Origin: Nematostella vectensis
Lineage: Eukaryota > Cnidaria > Anthozoa > Actiniaria > Edwardsiidae
Reading direction: 5' to 3'
Assembly: GCF_932526225.1 (NCBI RefSeq)
Contig: NC_064036.1
Coordinates: 3,039,501 to 3,103,500 of the forward strand
DNA length: 64,000 nt
Part shown: positions 33,477-45,063 of the stretch, piece after piece
Numbering within the stretch: the stretch's first letter is position 1
Layout: every line of letters starts with the position of its first letter
The notes under the pieces: model-generated
Database searches by the model: none
Seen by the model: only the letters and a program-made list of their open reading frames with translations
Told to the model about the DNA's origin: nothing
Position numbers and translations under genes: made by a program

Positions 33477-35100
33477 TTATTGTGAAGCATAGCCACTACC
33501 AATCGCCACTAACGCCATCACCAGCATGGTACTCAGTGACGTGACTAGTGCGCATGCGCCGTTATAAGACTTGCACGCCTCGTGTGTCTTATTGACCCAC
33601 ACTCCATTCGGCGCATGCGCATGCCGGCCTGCTACTCTGAAGACGGGCATCAATTCCGAGTCGTCTCGAATCTCGGTGAAGGCGGGCTGGTAGTTGATCT
33701 TGTGAGGGATAAACACATGCGGTGATTCGACGTCTTCTTCCCTTGAATGGAAACAACACGACCGCTAAAGTTTGGTTCTCACTTGGACGTAAGCGGAACG
33801 CACGTAGTTTTCCGATTCTCACTAGAACATAAGCGCAAGAGGACGCAACTGCGTGATTTTCTTGCGCTTGCGCTTATGTTTGACCGATTCACACTTGTGT
33901 TGCGCTTTCGTTTACGCTTGCGCTTACGTCCTAGTGAGAACCAACCTTTAGTATCCAGATGACTATGCTTTGTCTACTCTAATCTTCTCCCTAACACCTT
34001 CCTCACATTCAGCACCTCGCATTTTCTCTATCTCCCTCTCGCCCCCTCTTCTTTTTCCTCCTCCTCTTCCTTGCACCTCCTCTCCACACCACCACCTTCT
34101 CCCCGTCTCCTTCTTCACTTTTTCTCTTCCTTCCCCCCAATGGCATACTTCTGATATAAGCGCGTGTGGTCAATTTGATGCATATTCACATTTGCTGCGG
34201 GGGCCCGTTAAGCAGTTACAAGCGTCTTAAGTTGGTATTCTTTTATTTTGATTGGATTATTTAAAGAAAATCTTTTTTTAATCGTACTCAAGATATGATT
34301 ATTGGTTCTGCGGATTTAAAGCTGGCTCTAAGCCTTGCAAAAAGTAATCAATTAAGTCATTTGTTATGTATCACTCGTTTATCCGCACCTGATTTTGTCT
34401 ATTAACCAACCCATGCCGCACCATCCCTCCCCACCTTAAACGCCAGCTTTGACTGACTTCCGTGAGGCTAACACGACTGATCCCTGACCTTATGGTGGAG
34501 TAAAGAGCCCACTTACCGTCTGAGAAATATAACATATCTTCCGTCGTCATACATGTGGTACATGCCTTCCGTCTCATTCAGATGCTCGTGGACACACATC
34601 TCTTTCTCGTCTATGCCGATACCATCTAGATGTATGATCTCAGGCATGGACCCGCCTTTAATCACGCACAATACCTTTAAGGTAGTGTTATACAACTCGT
34701 AGCTGCAATTATGAACCGGGCCCGGTACCGTAGGAGCCGCCGTGGTCGGAGCTGCAGTACTTGGTGGCTGTGTTGTGGTTGGTGGCGGTGGACTGGTCGT
34801 CACATTAGAGTTACTACTGGAGTTGATGTTGTTGCTAGAGTTCTGAGGTGCGGTGAGGTTCAAGGTTGGTGCTGTTGTAGGGATCGTCGAAGGAGGTAGC
34901 GTCGTCAGTGGGATAGGTTTCTTGCAAGGGCTCTCTAGGATCTCGGCGTAGATAATGATGTCGGCGTTTTTGCTGCGTCTTGCGAGGGACTGCCGCTGCC
35001 AATCCGCGAAGTCGTAAGGGCGTCTACAGAACGACTCAACTTCGACTGTTAGCGCTGAGACGACCACAAAAAGTGCGAGTACTACTGCAGTGGTCTGCAT
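33477..35100 (-). CDS. Secreted mucin-linked CCDC3/NTR-like protein, two exons (282 aa)
   Basis: Complement of join(33477-33741, 34517-35100), 849 nt. ATG at 35100 follows an A-rich leader. The signal peptide is MQTTAVVLALFVVVSALT (cleavage near residue 23). Next comes FCRRPYDFADWQ ... KNADIIIYAEILESPC, then an inserted Ser/Thr/Pro-rich, N-glycosylation-rich stretch (~62-130), then YNTTLKVLCVIKGG, IHLDGIGI, MCVHEHLNET and YVIFLRR. Exon 2 continues in phase 2 and ends in a hydrophobic tail (ALVTSLSTMLVMALVAIGSG), suggesting a GPI or membrane anchor. The conserved blocks match the gene at 26859, which lacks the mucin insert. A TTTATT (AATAAA on the minus strand) lies at 33282-33287. Family assignment to CCDC3/NTR-like is moderate; the gene structure is well supported. 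Confidence 0.85.
33766..33950. mobile_element. MITE with TAAAGNTTGGTTCTCACT ends
   Basis: The left end TAAAGTTTGGTTCTCACTTG and the right end (inverse) TAAAGGTTGGTTCTCACTAG are inverted repeats, with GGACGTAAGCG and GCGCTTGCGCTTATG blocks inside. The 185-bp element lies in the intron of the minus-strand gene, only 24 bp before its exon-2 acceptor. Confidence 0.85.
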
Positions 35101-36257
35101 CTTTGGAATCTGCTCCCTAAAAGACAGGGAAGTATCTACTTTAAATCAAGTACTTAGTTACTGCGTTACTCTGTGCGCAGAGTTAAGTGATTTAGTAGCA
35201 ACTCTTTGCTGCAGCTATACATCAACAAGTGAGCTGACAGGTGGCAGATTGGGTCCGAATTCAAACCAGCCAATCATAGACCAGGGTGAGGACAAGCACA
35301 CAGCTGGTGGCTTTCCTAGCATCTGAATTATTAATGAGCCACACCTGCTTGTTATGCTTTACCTTCGATAAGAGGTAAAATGTGAGTAGCTGTTTCTTTT
35401 AGAACTATAGACAAAATTATAATTATTTTGCGGGAAAAAAATGGGCAAAAGTAGTTTCGCGTTATTCACCAACCCTTCTTGGTAAAGTCAAGCCCGCCGT
35501 CCCAGCTCGCACATGCAGCCCATGTGAGGTCATCATCAACTTGGTCTTCCAAATAATTAGGAATTGATAGAATAAAGCAATAAGACGCAATAGTTTTCAA
35601 AAGAAATTGTTGAAATGATGAAACCCTTCTTTGTCGTTTTGTCAGAGTAATTTTGTACGATCGCAAAATGAGAGGTCCTAATTGTGGATTTCATTGTGAT
35701 CGCATTGACTTTTATTGAACTGATTTGAAATCCTCTAAAAGCGGCTAGAACCAGGAATATTTGTCTATCAAACACTGCTCTTTATACCTCTTCTTATATC
35801 TACTAAGCGATCACGGTCACTATTTGCAAGTGTTATCTTTACTCTATATTTTCATTCTTCTTATATTCCTATTCTTCGAAACAAAAGTAAAAGAAACTTT
35901 TCAAAGACAAAGTAAACAAAACGACAAAAAAATCATGTTACCCAGGAAACAAATAGAAAAGTTGCAGTTATTCAGAAACAAGCTAAACCATAAGCACATA
36001 AAACGATGCAATAATTTAATTTGATTTAATAATCATTTATATATTTCTAATGGTCTTACCTGTCTATAACGTAGTTGGGCGGAAAAGATGTACATCAAAC
36101 TTGAAGATTCTCACTAAGGCTCTTACTATTGTTTTATTCTTTGATTTAAGTCTTTACATTGCCATATAAAGCATTTTGAAAATAGGGATTCCAATGCCAG
36201 TTAAAAAGTTTGACCACAAAAAATGCATCAAAAGCGACAAAACATATTGCAGGCTTG
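35101..36257. other. Intergenic spacer
   Basis: Upstream region of the gene ending at 35100 and downstream region of the UBIAD1-like gene. AT-rich, with no supported gene. The lysine-rich frame around 35760-36024 has no domain or splice support. Confidence 0.5.
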
Positions 36258-36263
36258 TTTATT
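36258..36263 (-). terminator. Poly(A) signal of the UBIAD1-like gene
   Basis: TTTATT on the plus strand, i.e. AATAAA on the coding strand, 49 bp after the stop codon. Confidence 0.6.
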
Positions 36264-36311
36264 TTTACTGTTGTTATGTTTTTTCCTTAATTTAAGATAC
36301 CTGAGATTTCC

Positions 36312-38142
36312 CTATACTCTGCAATATAAAACACATTGAAGATAGAGAATTCCAAACGCCAGTCCCACTATAGACACCCTTCGGGGTAACAGGGCCACGG
36401 CCACTTTGTCATGGACGTCCGAGGGCAGGGCCAGCATGGCCAGGGGGGACGAAAGGAGGGGGAGGAAGAAAAACTGCGACTTGAGCATCGCGAGGGCGCA
36501 CGTGACCATATATGGCAAGAGTAAGAACAGGGGCAACACCGCCAGGGAGAAACGGTTGCCTAGCAACACAGCAAGCGTGTGTGCGCCTTGCTCTTGATCG
36601 ATCTTGATATCCCGGATGTTCTGGCTGTGGAAATGTCGGAAATGTCAAAACAGAGGAAGAATTAGTTTTAGGAAGTGATTGATATTGGAAATAACGTTCC
36701 ACAGGAAGCGTCGCGGGTTGTGCCAAGCTTCTACCCACTTACACACGTAAGGTCGTCAAAAGGACTGGGGGTGAGCCATGTCTATCTTACCCACTTACAC
36801 ACGTAAGGTCGTAAAAAGGACTGGGAATGAGCCGTGTCTATCTTACCCACTCATTAGTTTGACCATAACATCCATCATGTTTATTCTATCGTTTGTTTTC
36901 CGTTATTATCTCATATATAAAATCTTCCTAAGTACAAATTTTTCGATGTTTTTAGTGACCCCTGGCGAAAAACGTGGTGCAGCGACCAAAAAAAAAAAAG
37001 ACTGACCGCATAGCGTGACAGGACGACTGCGTATGAGACTACCGAAAAAGGGCTAGAAATAAGCCGTCTTCAGGCTTCTCTCGGTCAATGCTGGGTACGA
37101 GGCTAGACTTAGGCTAGACTAAGCCTTTGTGACCTCTGACACCAATTAGGAATCAGCGTTTATTTGTTTAGACCTCTATCTCGATCTATCATAATTTCTC
37201 ACAGTTGTGTATTCAAAAATAATTAGCAGTGTTTGGGAATGTTCTGTACTTCAGTATTGCGGTGCGCAACATGTTACTTGCGCGCGATAGAATCGACTTA
37301 TGATAATGATTTATTAGCTATATCTGTCGGTCCATGTTCCTTATAATATAACATAAGAAGTCACGCTATCAATCATACTACAATACGAAACATACATGCA
37401 CTTTGGTCGCCAGTGGCATTTCCGAATTCTTTGTATTGTCTTGCATATTTTAAGGGCATACAATAAGTATTAAATAAAAAATAATAATATTGAGCCATCT
37501 AAGTTTTATGCAAATTACAATAAACAAATGGGCCTGAAAAGAATAAAAACAATCGGATTCCTACCTGTGCAAGTAGATCTCGGTGTTGATTGAAAGTGGT
37601 AGTGCATACACAGCAATCCACCAGGCGCTGAGCTGCCTCGAACCTCCTACTTGCACCAAGTACGAGAAAAAGACACACAGCGGACCGTAGACGCCACTCA
37701 CTAAAAACTCCCCAGGAACAACATTCTTTAGTCCATTCCCGAACATCATGGAGGCCAAAAGGCCGATAATAAACAAGGGTGCCTCATGCCATATACTCGC
37801 CCGTGAAACCACCACTAAGTATGCAAAGATCGGGATTACGAGGCAGTAAGAGTAGAATGCGCACCGTGCGCTATCGTTTATCGTGAACCGACGTTCACTG
37901 ATACTCGAGTAGTACTTCCTAGTCGTGGCTTCGTAGTACGAATTGACAAAGTTCCCCGCCGCGTGAGTACCGGCGACTACGATAGCGCTGAGAACGAACA
38001 CTTGGAGATCGAAGCTTTGATCGTGCTTCCATGCAAGTACTGTTCCTAACAGTAGTGGCAAAATAGACGATGGCAGCGTCCACGGCTTCAGTGAGTTCAA
38101 GCGAATGTCATGGCGTGTCAGGTATCGCTTTTGAGATGACAT
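36312..38142 (-). CDS. UBIAD1-like UbiA-family prenyltransferase, two exons (296 aa)
   Basis: Complement of join(36312-36624, 37565-38142), 891 nt in frame with a phase-2 intron; ATG at 38142. Hydrophobic multi-pass protein. Residues 14-40 (LNSLKPWTLPSSILPLLLGT) are the usual start of helix 1 in the MenA/UBIAD1 group. The segment 61-71 (AAGNFVNSYYE) occupies the first Asp-rich site, and 193-204 (SQNIRDIKIDQE) the second. Then come GAHTLAVLLGNRFS and C-terminal helices. UBIAD1 prenylates naphthoquinones (vitamin K2/MK-4) in ER/Golgi membranes. Oddity: motif 1, normally NxYYDxxxGxD, reads NSYYEATTRKY, so both aspartates are missing, whereas motif 2 keeps D198 and D202. Either a paralogue with changed chemistry or an inactive one. 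Length is close to the family (human ~338). Confidence 0.9.
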
Positions 38143-39046
38143 GGATGTGTCTACTAACCAAGCAGCAATGGTTTATAGTGTAGTTTTAGCCAGTGTTCGT
38201 CTGTTTGTTTCGGTTGGCTGCGCATGTGAGGTGTGTGGTTAAATGTTTAGCATATCACACGTCTCAAGTGGTCTTTACTCATACAATATTCACATTTCTG
38301 GCCCGGTGTTAGCTGGGTGGAGTTGAGTAATTTGATCTTATCGCAGTTTCTTGGTTATTATATTATTTTCCAATGTGTGATCAACGCATGGTACCTTTGG
38401 TGCCTACGCTACCGGAAATCTCTCGGCTCATTATTAAACCTGTGACCAAATCCATCTTTTGCCTGACACCGCGCTCCATTCTGCCACCAGGGCGTGTGGG
38501 AGCATGTTCTCAAAATGTATGCTCGACACAGACTACTTCTATCACTACAAAAGATGAAAATACAATGAAGTACGATGCCTATATTCATGTTCGCGTTCGG
38601 CTAAGGGGCCGACCATTTATTTACATATTTTTAAGGAAAAATATTATTGCATCGCTTAGTCCAAAGAAAAAGCCCAATGCCATAACAACGAAACCCTGCA
38701 CGTCGGCTACTGCCAAAAACAACTGCCCAACAGACACCCCCCCCCCCCCCCCATAACATTAAATGGTTGACTTCTAAGTTAACTGTTCACATCCACCTGC
38801 CAAATCTGAATGCTAGCGTTAAAATATTTCAAAGAGGGGAATCGACCCCGAACACATGGTACCTGTTTTTCTACCCATTGTTTAATCAGGATCGCTTAAC
38901 AATAACATTTCGCTGGAATCGAGCTGTAAACGTTTAGAGATACAAGTTTATTAGTCTTGTGGAGCCGTATTATCACCATGCGGCGAAGATCTCGGAAATC
39001 TTCGATCTCGCTATCGTGATTATCCCCTGTTGTACGTCTTCAGGCC
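38143..39046. other. Divergent intergenic region / likely promoter zone and 5' UTR
   Basis: Separates the minus-strand UBIAD1-like gene from the plus-strand sulfotransferase. A CTTCAG acceptor-like site at 39043 just before the ATG at 39047 may end a 5'-UTR intron. A poly-C tract lies at ~38739-38753. No supported gene; the 38373-38756 frame ends in that poly-C tract. Confidence 0.5.
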
Positions 39047-42000
39047 ATGAGGACCCGTAGTAATTTTCGATGCCCTGCTTATGTTGTGGTTGTATTTGTA
39101 TTTGTTTGTATTGTTATTATGGTAAAGATGCAGGAAGCCAGGAGAAAGTTTTCCCGCACAAATCCTGTAGAGGATGAATCCTCGGACACCGTGAGCTCAC
39201 GCTTGGTAGGACTGAGGTAGGATTTATTCCTTGGAAAGATTGTGCCTCTGTTGCATGCTATGAGACATTGGCGACACAAAATATCATGTGAGGGATATTA
39301 GAGCTGCGAAACTCAAGCCCAAATAGAGTGGATATTTAAGTGATATCCTGAAAATATAGTTTAAAATATGATTTAAAATTTCTCTATATTTGCTTCTATT
39401 TTAGCTTTTAAAAATACAGCAATCCTAGACAAAGTTTGATGAGATACTGTCATTTTGGCGCCAGGGACACTGTCTTGATATACAGGGATACCCCTAGACA
39501 TGCTGGTTTGATAATAAATTTTGGCGCTAGAGACACTTGCCCTTTAAATGCATGGTACAATGTTGACCCGAATTTCCAGCTCGTCTCAGATAATCTACCT
39601 GGACAGCTATCACGTGGCTCTCAACTCAGATGAGACTTTGGATCCTGAAAATACCAGTGGTATTACCAATTTGGGCGGCCGCTCTGAAGTCCAAGAGACG
39701 CACGATGAGATAATGAAGGTCTCCGAGGTGGCGGAGGAGAACAACGAGGCGGAGAGGGACGAGACCATCGACTACAACTTGGGCTGGCCTGAGGCCACCA
39801 CCACCTCATTGACAAGGTTGAACGATATTTGACTAAAGAACTTTTACTCTTTAGGGACGGATCAGTGATGGGGGGTGGCAGTCATCATAATCAATAGAAT
39901 TCGCAATATTCACCATCAATATCATCATCATCTTTAATATAGTATCAATATCATCATAGAAGTAACCATTGCGATTATCAATACTATATCATCATCACCA
40001 TCGCAATCTTCATTATCAATATCATTATCATCATCGTCATCAACAATATCAATATTTATAGCCATCATCATCGCCATCATCATCATTACATAATTATTAT
40101 TGCCCTGTTCACCATCTCCATCATCAATATCGATACCATATTATCATCATTGTCATCATCTCAATCATCAATATCGATACCATATTATCATCATTGTCAT
40201 CATCTCAACCATCAATATCGATACCATATTATCATCATTGTCATCATCTCAACCATCAATATCGATACCATATTATCATCATTGTCATCATCTCAACCAT
40301 CAATATCGATACCATATTATCATCATTGTCATCATCTCAACCATCAATATCTATACCATATTATCATCATTGTCACCATCTCAACCATCAATATCGATAC
40401 CATATTATCATCATTGTCATCATCTCAACCATCAATATCGATACCATATTATCATCATCTCAACCATCAATATCGATACCATATTATCATCATTGTCATC
40501 ATCTCAACCATCAATATCGATATCATATTATCATCATTGTCACTATCTCCATCATCAATATCGATACCATATTATCATCATTGTCATCATCTCAATCTTT
40601 AATCTCAATATCAATATAGTAGTATTTATCGCAATTAACAATATCAATATCATCATCGTCGTCGTCGCCATCAACATCATTTTAATTATCATTATCAATA
40701 TTGTCATATATACAGTATCATCATTACATCTACATCCTCAACATTTAATCAGTACTATCATCTCAATTGCGAATTACCTCTCTCTCCTAGATCCCCGTGT
40801 GAGCTGGATCGTCCGAAGCGCAACATCATTTTAATTATCATTATCAATATTATCATATATACAGTATCATCATTACATCTACATCCTCAACATTTAATCA
40901 GTACTATCATCTCAATTGCGAATTACCTCTCTCTCCTAGATCCCCGTGTGAGCTAGATCGTCCGGAGCGCAACATCATTTTAATTATCATTATCAATATT
41001 ATCATATATACAGTATCATCATTACATCTACATCATCAACATTTAATCAGTACTATCACCTCAATTGCGAATTACCTCTCTCTTCTAGATCCCCGTGTGA
41101 TCGTCCGGAGCGCAACATCATTTTAATTATCATTATCAATATTATCATATATACAGTAATCAGTACTATCATCTCAATTGCGAATTACCTCTCTCTTCTA
41201 GATCCCCGTGTGAGCGTCCGGAGCGCAACATCATTTTAATTATCATTATCAATATTATCATATATACAGTAATCAGTACTATCATCTCAATTGCGAATTA
41301 CCTCTCTCTTCTAGATCCCCGTGTGAGCTAGATCGTCCGGAGCGCAACATCATTCTCGTGAAGACGCACCGTACTGGAACCAGCACCCTAGCGAACATTC
41401 TCTACAGAGCCGGAGATCTTAACAACCTCCAATTCGCATTACCTAAGCGCAAAACCTACGAATTCTACTGGCCTTTGCGCTTCAATCCGAGCTTTGTCGA
41501 CAAGCAGTACTTGAACGCTTCGAGGCCAAATCTACTGATCAACGCTAAGTATGAACAGAGCGCCATGTCCATGATGATTGGCAAGGTGAGATTTTTTTTA
41601 CCCAAAGTGGAAGTGGGTTGAGTTCTCTTTGCATCACAGTTGCCAGAGCGGCTTTATAGTAGACAATAGAAATAGGAAATGCTTTGCAAAGTGACGGTGG
41701 TCAGAGCGGCTTTATAGTAGACAATAGAAATAGGAAATGCTTTGTAAAGTGACGGTGGTCAGAGCGGCTGTATAGTAGACAATAGAAATAGGAAATGCTT
41801 TGCAAAGTGACGGTGGTCAGAGCGGCTTTATAGTAGACAATAGAAATAGGAATTGCTTTGTAAAGTGACGGTGGTCAGAGCGGCTGTATAGTAGACAATA
41901 TAGTAAATGGAATTGCTGATGTAATATGACATCTATGGCAAGACGCTCCATGTTACCATGGCAACCGTTTTTTCACACATAGGTTTCCCAAAAACTGAGT

Positions 42001-43084
42001 AAATTTTTCATATTTTGGTCCTGTTTCTCATATTTAAATGCCTTTTTTGACTTTATAAGTTTGTTTAGGTAACAAGTTTTACAACAGCGCTAGACTTTTT
42101 TTTACCTCGGATATTTGTGGGGAGGGGTGGGTAAATTTTGCTCTCTCAAAGCTATTGTTAAAAATAGATTTACTAGATGACACTTTAAAAGCTAATTGTA
42201 TGCATTTATCATTACTATGAGCAGTAATACATGCATGCAAATACTTTTTTCCGTAATAATTCCGGGGTTTTTTCTTTTGCAAAAATAATAAGAATCCAAG
42301 ATAGCGGATCCAAGATGGCGGAAATTCTTACAAAAGAATTATTATAAACGTTTTTATGGTCTTTTTGCATTGAAAATTCGATAAAAGGTTGATTTTGACA
42401 TATTTGAATGATGCAAAATGATTTCAACCCGATGTCTGATAATTTAGGCAATATTATAAGAATAGCTACTGTAGACATCGTATTTATGACGTCATTTTAA
42501 CGTCATAATTGATTCGACCAAACCGAAAATAGGGCTGGTGATCGTTGTCTGTGAGTTTGATGGTCATAGCCTAAGCGGTTATCGAAATACGGAGGGGGGC
42601 CCTTTTAATCCCCCCCCCCCAGTCACAGACAGCTCAAAAAAGTCCAGTCTGAATAGGGTTAAATTGTTTCAACAGGAAGCACACTTCATCGCAATACTGC
42701 GTGAGCCGACCACACATTTCGAGTCTGCATTCTACTCGTACAGACTTGATGCGCTCCTTGGTCTAGAAAACGCCACAAACCCGCTGCAGGCATTCCTTAC
42801 CAGTCCCCATGAACATGTCGAGAAGTACCTGAAGGGCACAAAGCGAGTAGATCCCAGCCTCAACGCCGCTGTCAACGGTATGATGGGGGAGGGGGTGGGT
42901 CGAGCCCGAGCACGTAACAAGTGTGTTCAACTCACTTAGTAGAGCAGGGCACCAGTACAATAAAGCAAAAGCACACACAGGCAGGGATTCTGGGTATACT
43001 AAACACTTTGATCAAACGGAAACGAGAGTTGATCAGAGTAGTTACAGGTCTTTTTATATTTTTATTATTCTTTCTGTCTTTCCT

Positions 43085-43131
<47 letters not shown>

Positions 43132-44919
43132 GCCTGTCTGTCTGTCTGTCTGTCTTTCTTTCTTTTTTTCCTTCCTTCTTTCTTTTTTTCTTTCTTTCTT
43201 TCTTTTTTCCAATCTTTCTTTCTTTTTTTCTGTCTTTCTGTCTTTCTTTCTTCCTTTCTTTTTCTTTTAAAAATCACCATTAAATTTCGTTATTTTAAAT
43301 GCTGAGCAAAATACTGTTATCAAATCTCTTAGACGCGACACACCGGTGAATACTATCATCAGCCCTCGTGTCGTATTTGAACATGCTCAAAGTTGATATC
43401 GGAGTAAGGAGTTCCTGAGAGTGCGCGTCAGTGAAACAATCTTGATATCTGATACTCTCCTCAACTCTCATCTTCATTTCATCGCCACTAGTAATGTATC
43501 ATGGAAATGGGGTCAAACTCCTAAAATGCGGCATCCTATTTTGCTTATTCATATCTTTAGGTCAGTTTTTCGATCTCGGTCTGATGCACAAGTACTTTTC
43601 GGATGATCACGTGATCAACAGTACCATGGCGGAGCTGTCGAAAGCGCTCGACCTCGTGCTCATCAGCGAGTACTTCGACGAGTCACTCGTGCTGCTCACC
43701 CGACTGCTCTGCTGGGAGCTGGACGATGTTGTCTATTTCCGGCTACGTAACCGCGCTAATGACTACAGGGAGCTAAATATCACTGCTGAGATGCAGGTAC
43801 GATATAACGCGCACTGTGATTGGTTGATGTGCAGATATGATTATGTAACGAGCACTGTGATTGATTGATTGATGTGTAGATATGATTATGTAACTAGCAC
43901 TGTGATTGATTGATGTGCAGATATGATTATGTAACGCGCACTGTGATTGATTGATGTGCAGATATGATTATGTAACATGTGCTGTGATTGATTGATGTGC
44001 AGATATGATTTTGTAACATGTGCTGTGATTGATTGATGTGCAGATATGATTTTGTAACATGTGCTGTGATTGATTGATGTGCAGATATAATTATGTAACA
44101 CGTGCTGTAATTTCAGAGATGTAAGTGTAGGATGTTATTTCGCGCGCTGTGATTGGAAGATATAAATATGCCCGCTTTGTTTTGCACGGTCGGTGGATAT
44201 GTTTTGCAACAATATCTATCTGGTATCGAAGGTGCAGTACCCTGGGTACCAGAGCTTCGTTCGTTTACTATGCGCCCTTCGCGGCTCGTGTTGTCGGAGT
44301 GAAGCTCGAGCCTCTGTTACCCAGGGTCAAGGTGCAGTGGTATAATTGTTCGAATAAACATTGGCCAAAGGCCGCAGGCGCAGATGAAGACTTCTAAATG
44401 AAGATGAAATATTGGTACTTAGAAAACTGCCTCTTAAGTCAGATTGTATAAAATAAATGTTTAAATATTGCAATTTACGAAATAAATTGTAAATTACCAA
44501 CAACATCCTGACTGTACCACTTTTTTTTTGGATTATTTCTACAGAAACGCATTCTTGCTTGGAACAAGGCGGATGTTGCCCTGTATCAGCACTTCAACAA
44601 AACCTTGTGGGAGAGGATTGGCAAACAGGACGGCAGCTTTCACGATGACGTACTAAAACTCAAAGAGAAAGTCCGACAGCTCGAGGAGGAATGCGTGGAG
44701 TCGTACAAGGTTGACGCGAATACGGGGGAATTGGTCGTGAACATTTACTCAGATTTACCGCCAGACAACAGATACCTGTGCGATAAAATAGCGCTGAGTG
44801 AAGAAAATTATATTATTTATCTGAAGAGAAAGATGAGCGTAAAGTTCGCGGCCGATAGCGCATTCATCAGAGAGTTGTACAGAATGAAAGAGACCGAGTG
44901 GAATACGACGTTGCCATAA
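39047..44919 (+). CDS. Galactose-3-O-sulfotransferase-like type II Golgi enzyme, six exons (496 aa)
   Basis: Join 39047-39216, 39580-39816, 41315-41585, 42676-42877, 43561-43796, 44545-44919; 1491 nt, all phases agree. Short basic N-terminus and a membrane anchor at 11-26 (AYVVVVFVFVCIVIMV), then an acidic stem. The sulfotransferase domain starts near 140. The PAPS 5'-phosphosulfate loop is VKTHRTGTST (151-160; family KTHKTASST), followed by ILYRAGDLNNLQFALP. The 3'-phosphate motif is FIAILREPTTHFESAF (230-245; Asp replaced by Glu in LRDP). The signature DLVLISEYFDESLVLLTRLL CWELDDVVYF is near 323. These order exactly as in GAL3ST1-4, which sulfate O-3 of galactose on glycolipids and glycans. 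Exon 1 could instead end at 39205 and join 39590, also in frame. The donor after 39816 (GTTGAA) is weak. Poly(A) AATAAA at 45058. Confidence 0.93.
40130..40620 (+). repeat. 44-bp AT/TC-rich minisatellite (~10 copies)
   Basis: The unit is ACCATCAATATCGATACCAT ATTATCATCATTGTCATCAT CTCA, embedded in wider ATC-rich sequence (39900-40790). It lies in intron 2 of the sulfotransferase gene. Open frames in three registers are artefacts of the repeat. Confidence 0.95.
40785..41345 (+). repeat. Array (~150 shrinking to ~115 bp) copying the acceptor of sulfotransferase exon 3
   Basis: Four decoy copies (at about 40788, 40938, 41086 and 41199) precede the real junction at 41314/41315. Each has CTCTCT(C/T)CTAG then ATCCCCGTGTGAG, most with GATCGTCCGGAGCGCAACA. 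That is ~20-36 bases of true exon followed by TTTTAATTATCATT. The copies shorten toward the exon. Any decoy has a complete pyrimidine tract and AG. Confidence 0.93.
41640..41905 (+). repeat. 58-bp tandem repeat in sulfotransferase intron 3
   Basis: Four and a half copies of CAGAGCGGCTTTATAGTAGA CAATAGAAATAGGAAATGCT TTGCAAAGTGACGGTGGT. It starts ~55 bp after the donor and does not contain the splice site, so it is a counter-example to the junction-copying arrays. Confidence 0.93.
43078..43265 (+). repeat. (CTGT)n/(CTTT)n microsatellite
   Basis: Runs of TGTC followed by TTTC tetranucleotides in intron 4 of the sulfotransferase gene. Cys/Ser/Phe-rich frames over it are artefacts. Confidence 0.95.
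43785..44105 (+). repeat. ~42-bp array related to the donor of sulfotransferase exon 5
   Basis: About seven copies of GATGTGCAGATATGATTATG TAACGCGCACTGTGATTGAT T. The exon end GAGATGCAG|GTACGATATAACGCGCACTG at 43796/43797 aligns with the unit apart from a small gap. In the copies the GGTACG donor has become AGATATG, so these decoys are dead. Confidence 0.8.
44238..44328. mobile_element. 91-bp MITE with 9-bp target duplication
   Basis: Inverted ends TACCCTGGGTACCAGAG and (inverse) TGACCCTGGGTAACAGAG. The element is flanked on both sides by AAGGTGCAG (44229-44237 and 44329-44337). A 9-bp duplication is typical of Mutator-like elements. It lies in intron 5 of the sulfotransferase gene. Confidence 0.85.
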
Positions 44920-45063
44920 AATTCTGGTGGTACGCTCCGCTTATCAAGATTGTTATGTTATGTATTTTTCACACATGTAGCCAGCGCAGTTGAATTTATA
45001 TAATGAAATATTTTATACGCTAAAATATATAAATACATATTATTTTTTATTTAGAATAATAAA

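Noticed and set aside
40100-40834. 244-codon Ser/Ile/His-rich protein
   Set aside because: Intronic ATC-rich 44-bp repeat open in three registers.
41640-41905. Another junction-seeded array
   Set aside because: Starts ~55 bp inside the intron and contains neither the donor nor exon bases.
42921-43283. Cys/Leu/Ser-rich transmembrane-looking frame
   Set aside because: Translation of (CTGT)n/(CTTT)n.
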